64,000 bases of DNA from contig JBAYTZ010000001.1 of NCBI GenBank assembly GCA_041675285.1, positions 186,001 through 250,000 of the forward strand, read 5' to 3'. This stretch comes from Candidatus Delongbacteria bacterium (GTDB lineage Bacteria; CAIWAD01). The position numbers and the translations under genes are program-made. Shown here piece by piece: positions 25,730 through 33,861 of this stretch (positions are counted from its first letter, which is position 1; every line of letters begins with the position of its first letter). Under the pieces are notes generated by a model, which was given only the letters and a program-made list of their open reading frames with translations, searched no databases and was not told the origin of the DNA.

Positions 25730-26244
25730 GAGCGCCCTTCCGGCTCCCGGAGCAGCCCGCGACCCGGCTGGGCCTCCTGCTGGCCCAGCTTGAGGACGGC
25801 CGCGCGCGCACGCTGCGCATCGTGGCGACGGCCCCGGCGGAGCTCCTGCACCACAGCTCGCCGGACTTCCCCAACAGCCTGGCCGCCCATCTGGCGCACC
25901 TGGCCGCCATCGAGTTGGACTGGCTCTACTGCGACCTGCTGGGTGTGGAGATTCCGGCCGAAGCGCTGGAGAACTTTCCCATCGACGACGTGCGGCAGGC
26001 GGACGGCCGGTTGGCCCAGGCGGAAACGGCCACGCTGCCCGAACTGCTCGCCGCACTGGCCCGCGCCCGCTACCTGTTGCTGACGGAGTGCGCGCGGCTG
26101 GCGGAGCCCGACCTGGCGGAGTTGGTGCAGGGCCTGGAGGGGGCCGCGACGCCCGAGTGGATCTTAAGCCACCTGCTCCAGCACGAAGCCGAGCACCGGG
26201 GCGTCATGCGCCGGATGATCGCCGCCTGGGCCCCGCGCGCCTGA
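25726..26244 (+). CDS. DinB-family putative metal-dependent helical-bundle protein
   Basis: A GTG start overlaps the acetyltransferase stop, giving 172 residues. The sequence is predominantly helical with spaced histidines: HHSSPDFPNSLAAHLAHLAA (about 46-65) and WILSHLLQHEAEHRG near 147-161. These fit the three-histidine metal site of the DinB/YfiT four-helix-bundle family, whose members act as thiol-dependent S-transferases or remain uncharacterised. It appears cotranscribed with the WlbB-like gene, yet no role in sugar synthesis is known. Repeats begin about 15 bases downstream. Confidence 0.75.
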   Translation: MRAPFRLPEQPATRLGLLLAQLEDGRARTLRIVATAPAELLHHSSPDFPNSLAAHLAHLAAIELDWLYCDLLGVEIPAEALENFPIDDVRQADGRLAQAETATLPELLAALARARYLLLTECARLAEPDLAELVQGLEGAATPEWILSHLLQHEAEHRGVMRRMIAAWAPRA

Positions 26245-26260
26245 GCCTTCCCAAGCATCT

Positions 26261-26290
26261 CACCACAGAGTCACAGAGGCACAGAGTTTG
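26261..26290. repeat. CACAGAG-type interspersed repeat arm
   Basis: The sequence begins CACCACAGAGTCACAGAGGC and continues ACAGAGTTTG, a tandem of about three CACAGAG heptamer-like units. It lies just after the DinB-family gene. The same motif is at 25083, 26417 and, inverted, at 52099. Confidence 0.8.
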
Positions 26291-26416
26291 AATTGGGCTC
26301 TGCCTGGGTCGAGGGTCGCTCGTCCGGGAGTCCGCTTGATCACGAAGACTCGAAGTCTCGAAGATGAATTGTGTCACGTGAGGTGAAGCCCGCCAGGTTG
26401 ACCTCTGATCCGTCTA

Positions 26417-26456
26417 TCACCACAGAGACACAGTGACACAGAGCCACTGAGTTTCA
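26417..26456. repeat. CACAGAG-type interspersed repeat arm
   Basis: TCACCACAGAGACACAGTGA followed by CACAGAGCCACTGAGTTTCA, in the same orientation as the arm at 26261 and 127 bases beyond its end. Both arms continue into a GTTTGAATTGG/GTTTCAATGG-like sequence, so the homology extends past the heptamers. Confidence 0.8.
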
Positions 26457-26870
26457 ATGGAGTGGGTGAGGTGAAGGCCTTCAGGCCTGAACCAGATCCA
26501 GGTGGTGACGCCGTCAGGCGGAACCAACTACGTGGTGGCAGGAAGTCCAAACTGCGGCCAGAGTCAGGCCACCGCGAGGTGGCCTGACTCTGGCCGTTGA
26601 GAAAAAGCGCCTCTTTGGCGCCACCTTTCTGGTGCCAGCAGAAAGGTGGCAAACAAGGCCTCCGGCAAGAGACAGGGATGACAGGCGAGGTTTGGGATCC
26701 CCCGGTCAAGCCGGGGGATGACGGGTGGGGGGATCATTTCTGGCGCCAGCAGAAAGGTGGCAGACAAGGGTTCTCAGCAAATGATAGGAACGCGGTGAAC
26801 CCCCATCCCAACCTTCCCCCTTGCAGGGGGAAGGGGCCGCCCGAGACGACAGAATGAGAGGCGCCTTCGC
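26457..26870. repeat. Gene-free island of palindromic and direct repeats
   Basis: No credible gene lies here; open frames are short and made of repeat sequence. It holds, in order: a perfect 18-base inverted repeat with a GCGA loop (26556-26595); inverted arms GCCACCTTTCTG/CAGAAAGGTGGC (26620-26631, 26639-26650); a 25-base direct repeat with one mismatch (26634-26658 and 26745-26769, starting GCCAGCAGAAAGGTGGCA); a palindrome ATCCCCCGG/CCGGGGGAT (26697-26705, 26711-26719); and CCTTCCCCC/GGGGGAAGG (26812-26820, 26826-26834). The last type recurs near 36490. This looks like a landing zone for several families of mobile palindromic repeats. Confidence 0.75.
26556..26595. repeat. Perfect 18-bp inverted repeat with GCGA loop
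   Basis: GGCCAGAGTCAGGCCACC (26556-26573) is followed by GCGA and its exact reverse complement (26578-26595). A transcript would fold into an 18-bp helix capped by a GNRA-class tetraloop. No T-run follows on either strand, so it is not a standard terminator. Confidence 0.85.
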
Positions 26871-26876
26871 GCATAG

Positions 26877-26903
26877 AAAAACGCCGGGGCCGAGCCCCGG
26901 CGT
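26877..26903 (-). terminator. Intrinsic terminator on the minus strand with no annotated gene upstream of it
   Basis: A 10-bp perfect stem, ACGCCGGGGC (26881-26890) with GCCCCGGCGT (26894-26903), and a 3-base loop. Read on the minus strand it is followed by TTTTT. Nothing coding lies upstream on that strand for several kilobases, so it either serves a small transcript starting near 26.95-27.0 kb or is a relic. The rest of the gap up to 27082 holds two further small hairpins and nothing else that I can identify. Confidence 0.7.
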
Positions 26904-27082
26904 CGCAGCAGTTGTACCGATCCCACAGCGGATCGGGGTGATCGGTGGTTTCATGTTCCACCGACCGCTTGTTGTTTCGTCAATCGATGGAGCCGTCTTT
27001 AGCCGACCGGGAAAAAATCTGCGCGGGGGGTGGGACGCCGGAAGGTCCTGCTCCCGCTGGCCAGCTTTGCTAGATTCGGCCC

Positions 27083-28450
27083 ATGTATTTCACGCTGCTG
27101 GGTCCCACCGCGGAGAATTCCGCCCACTGTCGCTACCTGAGTGCGGGCAACGCCGGACTCCTGCTGGATGCCGGGCTGGATCCCCTGCGTGAGGGCCGGG
27201 CCGCGCTGCCCGACACCTCCGCGCTGGACCACCATCCCGAGTACTATCCCGTCCACGCCATCCTGCTCAGCCACGCCCACGTGGATCACATGGCCGCGCT
27301 GCCCGTGCTGGCCGCGCGCTGGCCCGAGGCGGCCATTCTGTGCACCGAGGCCACCTGGCGCTTGACCCGCCTGCAGTTGTGCCGTCACGCCACCCTCTGG
27401 GCCCAGGCCTCCGAGAGCGGCGCGGAGCTGGAGGAACCCCTCTACGGCCCGGCGGACGTGCAGGACCTGGAGGAGCGCGTGCGCTTCGTGGAGAAGGGCG
27501 AGCGCCTGCGGCTGGAGATCGAGGGCGCCGAGGAGCTGCACCTGACGGCCTTCGACGCCGGCCACATCCTGGGCTCCACTTCCTGGCTGATCGAAGCCGA
27601 AGGCCAGTCCCTGTTCTACACGGCGGACCTCTGCGGCCGTCCCCAGAGCGTGATCCAGGGCGCCGTCTATCCGCCCGGCGCGGACGTGGTGGTCAGCGAG
27701 TGCACCGTGGCCTGGAGTCCGGCCCACGCCCAACTGGCCCGCCGCGCCGAGATCGAGCGCCTGGCCGACTCCATCCGCGAGGTGGCGGCCCTGGGCGGCT
27801 CCATCCTGATGCCCGTGTTCAACATGGGCCGCGCCCAGGAGCTGCTTTACATCCTGCACAGCCTGAAGCGCAAGGGCCGGATCCCGCCGCTGCCCGTCTA
27901 CCTGGGCCGCCGGGCCTGGGAGATCGCCCAGCTCTACGACCAATTCGCCGCCAAGGACCGCCGCCTGCTGCCGGACTTCCAGTTCTCCCAGACCCTGGTG
28001 GACATTTTGGATCCGGAGGAGAGCGCGCTGGATCTGGAAGGTTCGCGGATCTTCCTGGTGCCCTCGGGCATGCTCCAGCCCCACAGCGCCTCCTGGCGCG
28101 TGGCCCGGCGCATGCTGCCCCTGCCGCTCCAGGCCATCTTCTTCGTGGGGCACTCGGCGGGGGGCTCCTTCGCCAAGCGCTTGCTCAAGAGCAAACCCGG
28201 CGACCTGCTGGAGATGGACGGCGCCCAGGTGCCCCTGCACTGCCGGGTGGAGAGCTTCCTGTTCTCCTCGCACTCCAGCCTGCCCGAGCTGTTGGACATG
28301 CTGCAGCGGGTCAAGCCGCGGCTGCTGGTGGCCCTGCCCGGGCGCAAGGACTCGGCCCGGCGCTTCCTGGAGGCGGCCCAGGCCCAGCAGCCCGAGCTGC
28401 GCGTGGAAGAGGCCCTGCCCGGCAGCGAGCTCGACGTCAGCGACTCATGA
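27083..28450 (+). CDS. Metallo-beta-lactamase/beta-CASP RNA-processing-type exonuclease
   Basis: The 455-residue protein has the MBL zinc motif LSHAHVDHM (H64, H66, D68, H69) and a later histidine in DAGHILGS (about 161). The aspartate is in YTADL, and VSECT corresponds to the start of the beta-CASP domain. The beta-CASP helices follow: GGSILMPVFNMGRAQELLYI, then VPSGML in place of the usual SSGM, and a terminal histidine in FSSHSS. These are CPSF73/RNase-J-related proteins acting on RNA ends, or less often DNA. It lacks a ribosome site in the usual place, and a TAGATT hexamer lies 6 bases before the ATG, so it may be leaderless. The next ATG overlaps its stop. Confidence 0.85.
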   Translation: MYFTLLGPTAENSAHCRYLSAGNAGLLLDAGLDPLREGRAALPDTSALDHHPEYYPVHAILLSHAHVDHMAALPVLAARWPEAAILCTEATWRLTRLQLCRHATLWAQASESGAELEEPLYGPADVQDLEERVRFVEKGERLRLEIEGAEELHLTAFDAGHILGSTSWLIEAEGQSLFYTADLCGRPQSVIQGAVYPPGADVVVSECTVAWSPAHAQLARRAEIERLADSIREVAALGGSILMPVFNMGRAQELLYILHSLKRKGRIPPLPVYLGRRAWEIAQLYDQFAAKDRRLLPDFQFSQTLVDILDPEESALDLEGSRIFLVPSGMLQPHSASWRVARRMLPLPLQAIFFVGHSAGGSFAKRLLKSKPGDLLEMDGAQVPLHCRVESFLFSSHSSLPELLDMLQRVKPRLLVALPGRKDSARRFLEAAQAQQPELRVEEALPGSELDVSDS

Positions 28451-29808
28451 GTCTGCTGGACCGCGAGCTCTCGGCCCGGGTGATCCAGCTGGCCATTCCC
28501 GTGGTCATCTCCCAACTCAGCCAGACCGTGGTGGGCATGGTGGACACCATGATGGTGGGCCGGCTGGGCGTCGTTCCATTGGCGGCCACCGGGCTGGCGG
28601 GGTTGGCGGTCTGGATGGTGATGGGCGCCGTGGGCCACTTGTCCACGGGCACGCAGATCCTGGCCTCGCGGCGCACGGGCCAGGCGGACCACGCCGCCGC
28701 CGGCCGCGCGCTGGCCTCGGCCCTCCAGGCCGGCCTGCCCTTGGGTGCGCTGCTGACCGTGGTGCTGCTCTGGCTCTATCCGCTCTACTACGGCCTGATC
28801 CTGGACGGGCCGGAGGATCCCCTCTACGAGCCCAGCCTGTACTACACGCTTTGGCGCATCTCGGGCCTGGTGCCCTACGTGGTGATCTCCGCCCTGCGCG
28901 GCTTTTTCAACGGCATCGGGGACACGCGCCAGCACATGCGCGTGGCCATCGCCATCAACCTGCTCAACATCCCGCTCAACTGGGTCTTCATCTACGGGCA
29001 CCTGGGCGCCCCGGCCCTGGGCGCCCCGGGGGCCGGGCTGGCCTCCATGCTGGCCACCGTGGGCGGGATGGTCGTGTTCCTGGTCCTGGCCTACCGGGCG
29101 GGGCTGCGCCGGCGCTGGGACTTCCACTGGGGCCAGGTCCTGCGTCGGCCGGTGAGCGGGCTGGAGAGTCCGCTACGCGTGCTGCGCCTGGCCCTGCCCG
29201 CCTCGGCCCAGGCCTTCTTCGTCCTGGCGGGCTTCACGCTCTTCATCGCCATGATGCGCCACGTGGGCACGGTGGAGGTGGCCGCCACCAACGTGGTCTT
29301 CACCATCCTGTCCTTCTCCTTCATGCCCGGCTTCGGCATCGGCATCGCGGCCAGCACGCTGATCGGCCAGCTGCTGGGCGCCGGCCAGCCCCGGGAGGCC
29401 ATGCGCGCCGGCTGGGAGGCCCAGAAGCTGGGCATGCTGCTGATGAGCTCGCTGGGTCTGGTCTTCCTGCTGTTCCCCGATCCGCTGGCGCGCCTGTTCA
29501 CCCAGGACGCCGCCGTGATCGACGCCGTGCGCTGGCCCCTGCGTCTGCTGGGCTGTTTCCAGGCGCTCGACGCCCTGGGCATGACCACGGCGGGCTGCCT
29601 GGAAGGCGCGGGGATGACCGGCTTCGTGATGCGCGTGGACGTGGGACTCAACTGGCTGGTCTTTCTGCCGCTCTCGGCGGGCATCATCTTCGGGCTGGGC
29701 GGGGGCATCCTCGAGGCCTTCGCCGCCCTGGCCGTCTACCTGAGTTCCTACGCCCTCATCCTGCAGTGGGCCTACCGCCGCGGCGAGTGGGCGAAACAAG
29801 TGGTCTGA
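28447..29808 (+). CDS. MATE-family efflux transporter
   Basis: The 453-residue protein has twelve hydrophobic helices arranged as two similar halves, each starting with a MATE-like pattern: IQLAIPVVISQLSQTVVGMV (residues about 13-32, with VDTMMVGRLG following) and LRLALPASAQAFFVLAGFTL in the second half. A GGFFNGIGDTR-like loop (RGFFNGIGDTRQHM) and the second-half GIGIAASTLIGQLLGAG block are classic. MATE proteins export cationic organic compounds or lipid-linked molecules using Na+ or H+ gradients. The ATG overlaps the beta-CASP gene's stop. Substrate unknown. Confidence 0.9.
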   Translation: MSLLDRELSARVIQLAIPVVISQLSQTVVGMVDTMMVGRLGVVPLAATGLAGLAVWMVMGAVGHLSTGTQILASRRTGQADHAAAGRALASALQAGLPLGALLTVVLLWLYPLYYGLILDGPEDPLYEPSLYYTLWRISGLVPYVVISALRGFFNGIGDTRQHMRVAIAINLLNIPLNWVFIYGHLGAPALGAPGAGLASMLATVGGMVVFLVLAYRAGLRRRWDFHWGQVLRRPVSGLESPLRVLRLALPASAQAFFVLAGFTLFIAMMRHVGTVEVAATNVVFTILSFSFMPGFGIGIAASTLIGQLLGAGQPREAMRAGWEAQKLGMLLMSSLGLVFLLFPDPLARLFTQDAAVIDAVRWPLRLLGCFQALDALGMTTAGCLEGAGMTGFVMRVDVGLNWLVFLPLSAGIIFGLGGGILEAFAALAVYLSSYALILQWAYRRGEWAKQVV

Positions 29809-29890
29809 GACGCCTGGAGCGCGCTGGCCGGCGGACTCGGCTTGTGCTTCCGCGCGAGCCGCCCGCGTGTCACATGGATCGGAAGGTTGC

Positions 29891-30760
29891 ATGAATCCGA
29901 CCGCCCCGAACCCGCTCGAGACCCTGCGCCTGGCCGTCCTGCAGCTGGACCCCGAGCAGGCCCCGAGCCTGGCTGAACTGCCCGGGCGCCTGGAGGAGCT
30001 GGTCCGGCAGGGCGCCCAGGCGATCCTGCTGCCCGAGTTCTGGAACACGGCCTTCGAGGGTGGCCGCCTGGCCCGGGGCGCGTTGAGCGGCGAAGACGGG
30101 CTGGCGCCGCTGCTGGAGTGGAGCACGCGTCATCCGCGCCTGCTGCTCTGCCCGGGCTCGTTGCCCGTCCGGCTGGCCGACGGGGATGGACCGCGGCTGG
30201 TCAACCGCAGCTGGCTGATCCAGGACGGCGCCATCCGGCTGCGCTACGACAAGCTGCACCTGTTCGGTCCGCTGGGGGAGCCGGCCTGGGTGCGTCCGGG
30301 CGGCCGGCCCGCGCTGGCGGAGCTGGGGCTGGAGGGCGGGAGCCTGCGCGTGGGTCTGGCCATCTGCTACGACCTGCGCTTCCCCGAGCTCTTCCGCGAC
30401 CTGGCCGCCCGGGGCGCTGAGTTGATCCTGTTGCCCGCCCAGTGGCCGCGTGCGCGGCACTTCGCCTTCCATCACCTGCTGCGGGCCCGCGCGCTGGAGA
30501 ACGGGATCAGCGTGGCGGGCGTGAACCGGCTGGGGCGCTCCGGCGGCACGGACTTCGACGGCGGCAGCGCAGCCTACGGCATGGGCGACGGGCAGGTCTT
30601 CCTGGAACCCCTCTACGGGCGGGAATCGTCGCTGGTGGAACTGGATCTGGCGGGCGTGCGGCGCGAACGGGCCAAGTTGGACGCCGTGGCGGATCGGCGT
30701 TACCGGCTGACGCTGGAACCCGGGACGCCGCCGCTGACGGGCGGGCCTGCCCCACGCTGA
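29891..30760 (+). CDS. Carbon-nitrogen hydrolase (nitrilase superfamily), omega-amidase/YafV-like
   Basis: I chose the ATG at 29891 because GGAAGG lies 7 bases upstream; an in-frame GTG 24 bases earlier has no such site. The 289-residue product has the full catalytic triad: E49 in LLPEFWN, K121 in YDKLHLF, and C159 in AICYDLRFPELF, a signature typical of omega-amidase/YafV-like and Nit2-type members. These release ammonia from small amides such as 2-oxoglutaramate. The other ends of the protein are ordinary for the family. It follows the MATE gene by 82 bases and converges with a hypothetical gene ending 4 bases after it. Confidence 0.88.
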   Translation: MNPTAPNPLETLRLAVLQLDPEQAPSLAELPGRLEELVRQGAQAILLPEFWNTAFEGGRLARGALSGEDGLAPLLEWSTRHPRLLLCPGSLPVRLADGDGPRLVNRSWLIQDGAIRLRYDKLHLFGPLGEPAWVRPGGRPALAELGLEGGSLRVGLAICYDLRFPELFRDLAARGAELILLPAQWPRARHFAFHHLLRARALENGISVAGVNRLGRSGGTDFDGGSAAYGMGDGQVFLEPLYGRESSLVELDLAGVRRERAKLDAVADRRYRLTLEPGTPPLTGGPAPR

Positions 30761-30764
30761 ATAC

Positions 30765-31262
30765 TCAGGCCCGGAGCGCGGGCCCGGCGTCCCCGCAGAG
30801 GAAGCGCTCCCAGAGTTCCTCCAGCAGCTCCAATGCCGGACCCCGGTGCCGTTCCCGGGCCAGCACGGCCAGCTCCGATGGTTGGGCGCCCAGCTCGGCA
30901 ATCCAGCAGGAGCGCCAGGCTCCCGCCACGGCGCTGGCGGCCAGGGGCGTGGAGCAGTCCGCGCCCAGCAGCAGGCAGAGTTGGGGACGGGCCAGCAGGA
31001 AGGCCGGCAGGATGGACCCCTCCGCTGCCTCGGGCGCGTCGCCGGACAGCCAGCGGCGCACGCAAGCCTGTTGAACGGCCGCATGGCCGGCCTCCGCCAC
31101 CAGCAGGAAGTCTTCGTAGTAGCGCTCCATCTCGCCCAGGATCTGGGCGGCCCGCTCGGCATCTCGCGGGGCGCCTGCCAACAACTCCGGACCCGCCACC
31201 ACCAGCAGGCGCCGGCAGCGCTCCAGCCGGCCGCAGAGCCGCTCCAGCCCGTCAGGCGGCAT
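30765..31262 (-). CDS. Uncharacterised 165-residue protein
   Basis: The ATG at 31262 overlaps the stop of the RluA-type synthase gene (TGATG). I do not recognise the family. The N-terminus reads ERCRRLLVVAGPELLAG, a hydrophobic strand followed by a small-residue loop as in a nucleotide-binding fold. A central ERYYEDFLLVAEAGHAAVQQ helix follows. Then comes a second strand-loop, QLCLLLGADCSTPLAASAV. These two strand-loops faintly recall the first and last NAD-contacting strands of sirtuins, but the catalytic histidine and zinc cysteines of sirtuins are absent and the protein is far too short. Position suggests cotranscription with the RNA-modification genes. Confidence 0.55.
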   Translation of the reverse strand: MPPDGLERLCGRLERCRRLLVVAGPELLAGAPRDAERAAQILGEMERYYEDFLLVAEAGHAAVQQACVRRWLSGDAPEAAEGSILPAFLLARPQLCLLLGADCSTPLAASAVAGAWRSCWIAELGAQPSELAVLARERHRGPALELLEELWERFLCGDAGPALRA

Positions 31263-32014
31263 CACGGTTCCCTCCAGCCCGCAGGCAACGGGGCGCGCAA
31301 GGTCAGGCGCCGGCTGCCCACCGGATGGGCGAACTGCAGTTCGTGGGAGAACAGGGCCAGGTGCCCGCCGGGCAGCGGCGCGCCGGCCCCATAGCGCAGG
31401 TCGCCGCGCAGGGGGTGGCCCAGGGCGGCGAATTGGACGCGGATCTGGTGCGGGCGGCCGGTCTCCAGCTGGACCTCCACCTCGCTCTGCCAGTGGCCGC
31501 GGCTGTCCGTGTAGAGGTCCACCAGCCGGTACGACAGGCGGGCCTCCAGAGCGCCGGGGGTCTCCGGAGCCACCACACTCACCGTGTTGCGCTCCTCGTC
31601 CTTGAGCAGGAAGTGGCGCAGCTGGCCCTCGGGCTTGGCCAGGCGACCTTCCAGCTGCGCGCGGTAGAGCTTGCGCACGCTGCGGCGGCGGAACTGGCCG
31701 GAGAGGCGCGCGGCGGCGCGCGACGTGCGGGCCAACAGGACGATCCCGGCGGCCGGGCGGTCCAGCCGGTGCAGCAGGCCCAGCCAGGCGCGACCGGGTT
31801 TGTGATACACGGTCTGCACCCAGCGCCGGCCCCACTCCAGCAGGTCCGGATCACCCGAGACGTCCTCCATCACGGGCATGTTGAAGGGCTTCACCAGGGC
31901 CAGGCAGTGGTTGTCCACGTGCAGCACGCGCGGCGCGCAGGCCGGCCAGATGCCCACGGGTTCGGCGCCGTCCAGTTCGGGCAGCAGGGGGTGGCCGGCA
32001 CGGTCCTGGTTCAC
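31262..32014 (-). CDS. RluA-family RNA pseudouridine synthase
   Basis: A GTG start overlapping the methyltransferase stop (GTGA) gives 250 residues. The catalytic signature HRLDRPAAG is at residues 82-90, with D85 as the nucleophile. YRAQLEG and, near 195, ETGRPHQIRVQFAALGHPL are the other family blocks. There is no N-terminal S4 domain, so it resembles the shorter RluA/RluC-related or TruC-type members. It converts a uridine in rRNA or tRNA to pseudouridine; the target site cannot be deduced. It is part of an hflK-hflC-methyltransferase-synthase string. Confidence 0.9.
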   Translation of the reverse strand: MNQDRAGHPLLPELDGAEPVGIWPACAPRVLHVDNHCLALVKPFNMPVMEDVSGDPDLLEWGRRWVQTVYHKPGRAWLGLLHRLDRPAAGIVLLARTSRAAARLSGQFRRRSVRKLYRAQLEGRLAKPEGQLRHFLLKDEERNTVSVVAPETPGALEARLSYRLVDLYTDSRGHWQSEVEVQLETGRPHQIRVQFAALGHPLRGDLRYGAGAPLPGGHLALFSHELQFAHPVGSRRLTLRAPLPAGWREP

Positions 32015-32922
32015 GGAGCCTCCGGCGTCCAGCGGGCGTAGATGCTGCAGGGCAGCTCGCGGCAGGGCCGCCCGGGGACGGGCTCCTCACGCAGGCGCAG
32101 CTCGCCCAGTTCGATGGAGCCGGTGGCGAATTCGTCCTGCAGCAGGCCGCCCAGCACGCCGGCCGAGTAGCCCAGGCTGTAGGCGTTCACCAGCAGGAAG
32201 GCGGGCTCGTCGGCCAGCAGGCGCCGGCAGTCGCCAAGCAGGGGTTGCACGTGGGTCTCGAAGCGGAAGACCTGGCCTTTGGGGTCGCGTCCGAAGGCCG
32301 GCGGATCGAGCAGGATGGCCTCGTAGCGCCGCCCGCGCTTCAGCTCCCGGCGCAGGAAGTCGCCGGCGTCGTCCACGATCCAGCGCAGCGGCGCGTCCGC
32401 GAGCCCCGAGTGCGCCTGGTTGCGGCGGGCCCAGGCCACCACGTCCTTGGAGGCGTCCAGGTGGCAGACCTCCGCGCCGGCGGCGGCGGCGGCCAGACTG
32501 GCGGCCCCCGTGTAGGCGAACAGGTTCAGCAGGCGCGGCCGGTGGCCGGGATGGGCCGCGCTCCAACCCAGCAGCCGGGCGGTTTGCCAGCTCCAGTTGG
32601 CCTCCTGCTCGGGGAAGACCCCCGTGTGCTTGAAGGGCGTGAGCTCCAGTTCCAAGGTCAGCTCCTGGTGGCGGACCAGCCAGGGTTTGGGCAGGGCGCG
32701 CCGCCGCTCCCAGTGGCTGCTCCCGAAGCGCAGGTCCTTGTGGAACCAGGCCCCGGCCTGCTCCCAGCGCGCGCTCTCCAGCCGGGGACGCCAGAGCGCG
32801 TTGGGATCCGGGCGCACGGTGCTCACGTCGCCGAAGCTCTCCAGCCGCTGGCCGTCGCCGGAATCCAGCAGGCGGTGGAACTCCGCCCGGCCGCAGGCGG
32901 CGCGGATCAACTCCAGTCCCAC
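32011..32922 (-). CDS. Class I SAM-dependent methyltransferase, RlmI/RlmK-like rRNA methylase
   Basis: A GTG start placed directly after the HflC stop gives 303 residues. The SAM-binding motif I is LLNLFAYTGAASLAAAAAG (about 129-147), followed by LDASKDVVAWARRNQ. Motif IV is LLDPPAFGRDPKG (about 206-218), the version found in 23S rRNA m5C methyltransferases of the RlmI/RlmK (PF10672) group. The N-terminal PUA domain of RlmI is missing. It probably methylates a base in the large-subunit rRNA. Neighbouring synthase and HflC genes abut or overlap it. Confidence 0.82.
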   Translation of the reverse strand: MGLELIRAACGRAEFHRLLDSGDGQRLESFGDVSTVRPDPNALWRPRLESARWEQAGAWFHKDLRFGSSHWERRRALPKPWLVRHQELTLELELTPFKHTGVFPEQEANWSWQTARLLGWSAAHPGHRPRLLNLFAYTGAASLAAAAAGAEVCHLDASKDVVAWARRNQAHSGLADAPLRWIVDDAGDFLRRELKRGRRYEAILLDPPAFGRDPKGQVFRFETHVQPLLGDCRRLLADEPAFLLVNAYSLGYSAGVLGGLLQDEFATGSIELGELRLREEPVPGRPCRELPCSIYARWTPEAP

Positions 32923-33861
32923 TCAGCGGCCTCCGCGGGAGAGGTAGCGGTAGTAGTCGCTGGAGGTGGAGAGGATCAGCGCGGTCTCCGGGTTGAAGCT
33001 CTCCTGGTAGCTCTCCATGGTGCGCATGAAGGAATAGAACTCGCGCGACTGGGCGTTCTGGTTGTAGGCCCCGGCGTAGATGCGCGCGGCCTGGGCGTCG
33101 GCCCGGCCGACGATCTCCTGGGCCTTGCGATAGGCCTCGGAGGAGATGGCCTTGAGCTCGCGCTCGCGCTCGCCGTTGATCCGGCTGGCCTCGCCCTGGC
33201 CCTCGGAGCGGTACTGGTCGGCGATGCGCCGCCGCTCGCTGATCATCCGTTCGTAGACCTTCTGCCGCACCTCTTCCACGTACCCGATGCGCTTGAACCG
33301 CACGTCCAGCACCTCGATGCCCAGGTCCGTCACCCGTTTCTGGGCCGCGCTCAGGACCTCGGCGCTGATCGCCGGACGCCCCGCGCGAATGGTCAGGTTC
33401 ACGTCGCCGGCCAGCGAGTCCATGTCTTCGGCGCCGCTCATGGGCCGGTTGCTGGAGCGCACCAGTTCCACCAGGTCGTGCCGGGCCACCGCCGTGCGGG
33501 CCTCGCCGTCCAGGATGTCGTCCAGCCGCGAGTGGGCGCCGCGCTCGTCGCGCAGGCGCTGGTAGAACAGCAGCGGGTTGACGATCCGCCAGCGGGCGTA
33601 GGTGTCGATCCAGATGAAGCGCTTGTCGCGGGTGGGGACCTGGTTGGGGTCGCCGTCCCACTCCAGGAAGCGCTTGTCGAAGCGGTGGATCTCCTGGATC
33701 AGCGGGAGCTTGACGTGCAGGCCCGGCCGCGTGACCGCCGCGCCCACGGGACGGCCGAATTGGGTGATGATCACCTGTTCGGTCTCGTTCACCTGATAGA
33801 CCGCGGAGAACAGCAGGACCAGGGCCAGCAGGCCCAGTCCCAGGCGCAGGGCGAGTCTCAT
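32923..33861 (-). CDS. hflC: HflC, SPFH/band-7 membrane protein of the FtsH regulatory complex
   Basis: This 312-residue protein starts with an uncleaved N-terminal membrane anchor (about residues 4-24) followed by a band-7/SPFH domain: ETEQVIITQFGRPVGAAVT and LHVKLPLIQEIHRFDKRFLE. Later come the family blocks LGIEVLDVRFKRIGYVEEVR and a charged coiled-coil EGQGEASRINGERERELKAI. HflC forms a large periplasmic cage with HflK around the FtsH protease and modulates membrane-protein turnover. Its ATG overlaps the hflK stop. The C-terminus ends SRGGR with no extra domain. Confidence 0.95.
   Translation of the reverse strand: MRLALRLGLGLLALVLLFSAVYQVNETEQVIITQFGRPVGAAVTRPGLHVKLPLIQEIHRFDKRFLEWDGDPNQVPTRDKRFIWIDTYARWRIVNPLLFYQRLRDERGAHSRLDDILDGEARTAVARHDLVELVRSSNRPMSGAEDMDSLAGDVNLTIRAGRPAISAEVLSAAQKRVTDLGIEVLDVRFKRIGYVEEVRQKVYERMISERRRIADQYRSEGQGEASRINGERERELKAISSEAYRKAQEIVGRADAQAARIYAGAYNQNAQSREFYSFMRTMESYQESFNPETALILSTSSDYYRYLSRGGR

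Noticed and set aside
25083..26456. CRISPR array
   Set aside because: The CACAGAG units are few, imperfect, in both orientations and not regularly spaced by unique spacers.
26706..26961. Short minus-strand frames near 26.7-26.96 kb as small proteins
   Set aside because: They run through an intrinsic terminator and through repeat sequence that also occurs elsewhere.
30765..31262. Sirtuin assignment for the 165-residue protein
   Set aside because: The catalytic histidine and the zinc-binding cysteines are missing and the length is well below the family minimum.
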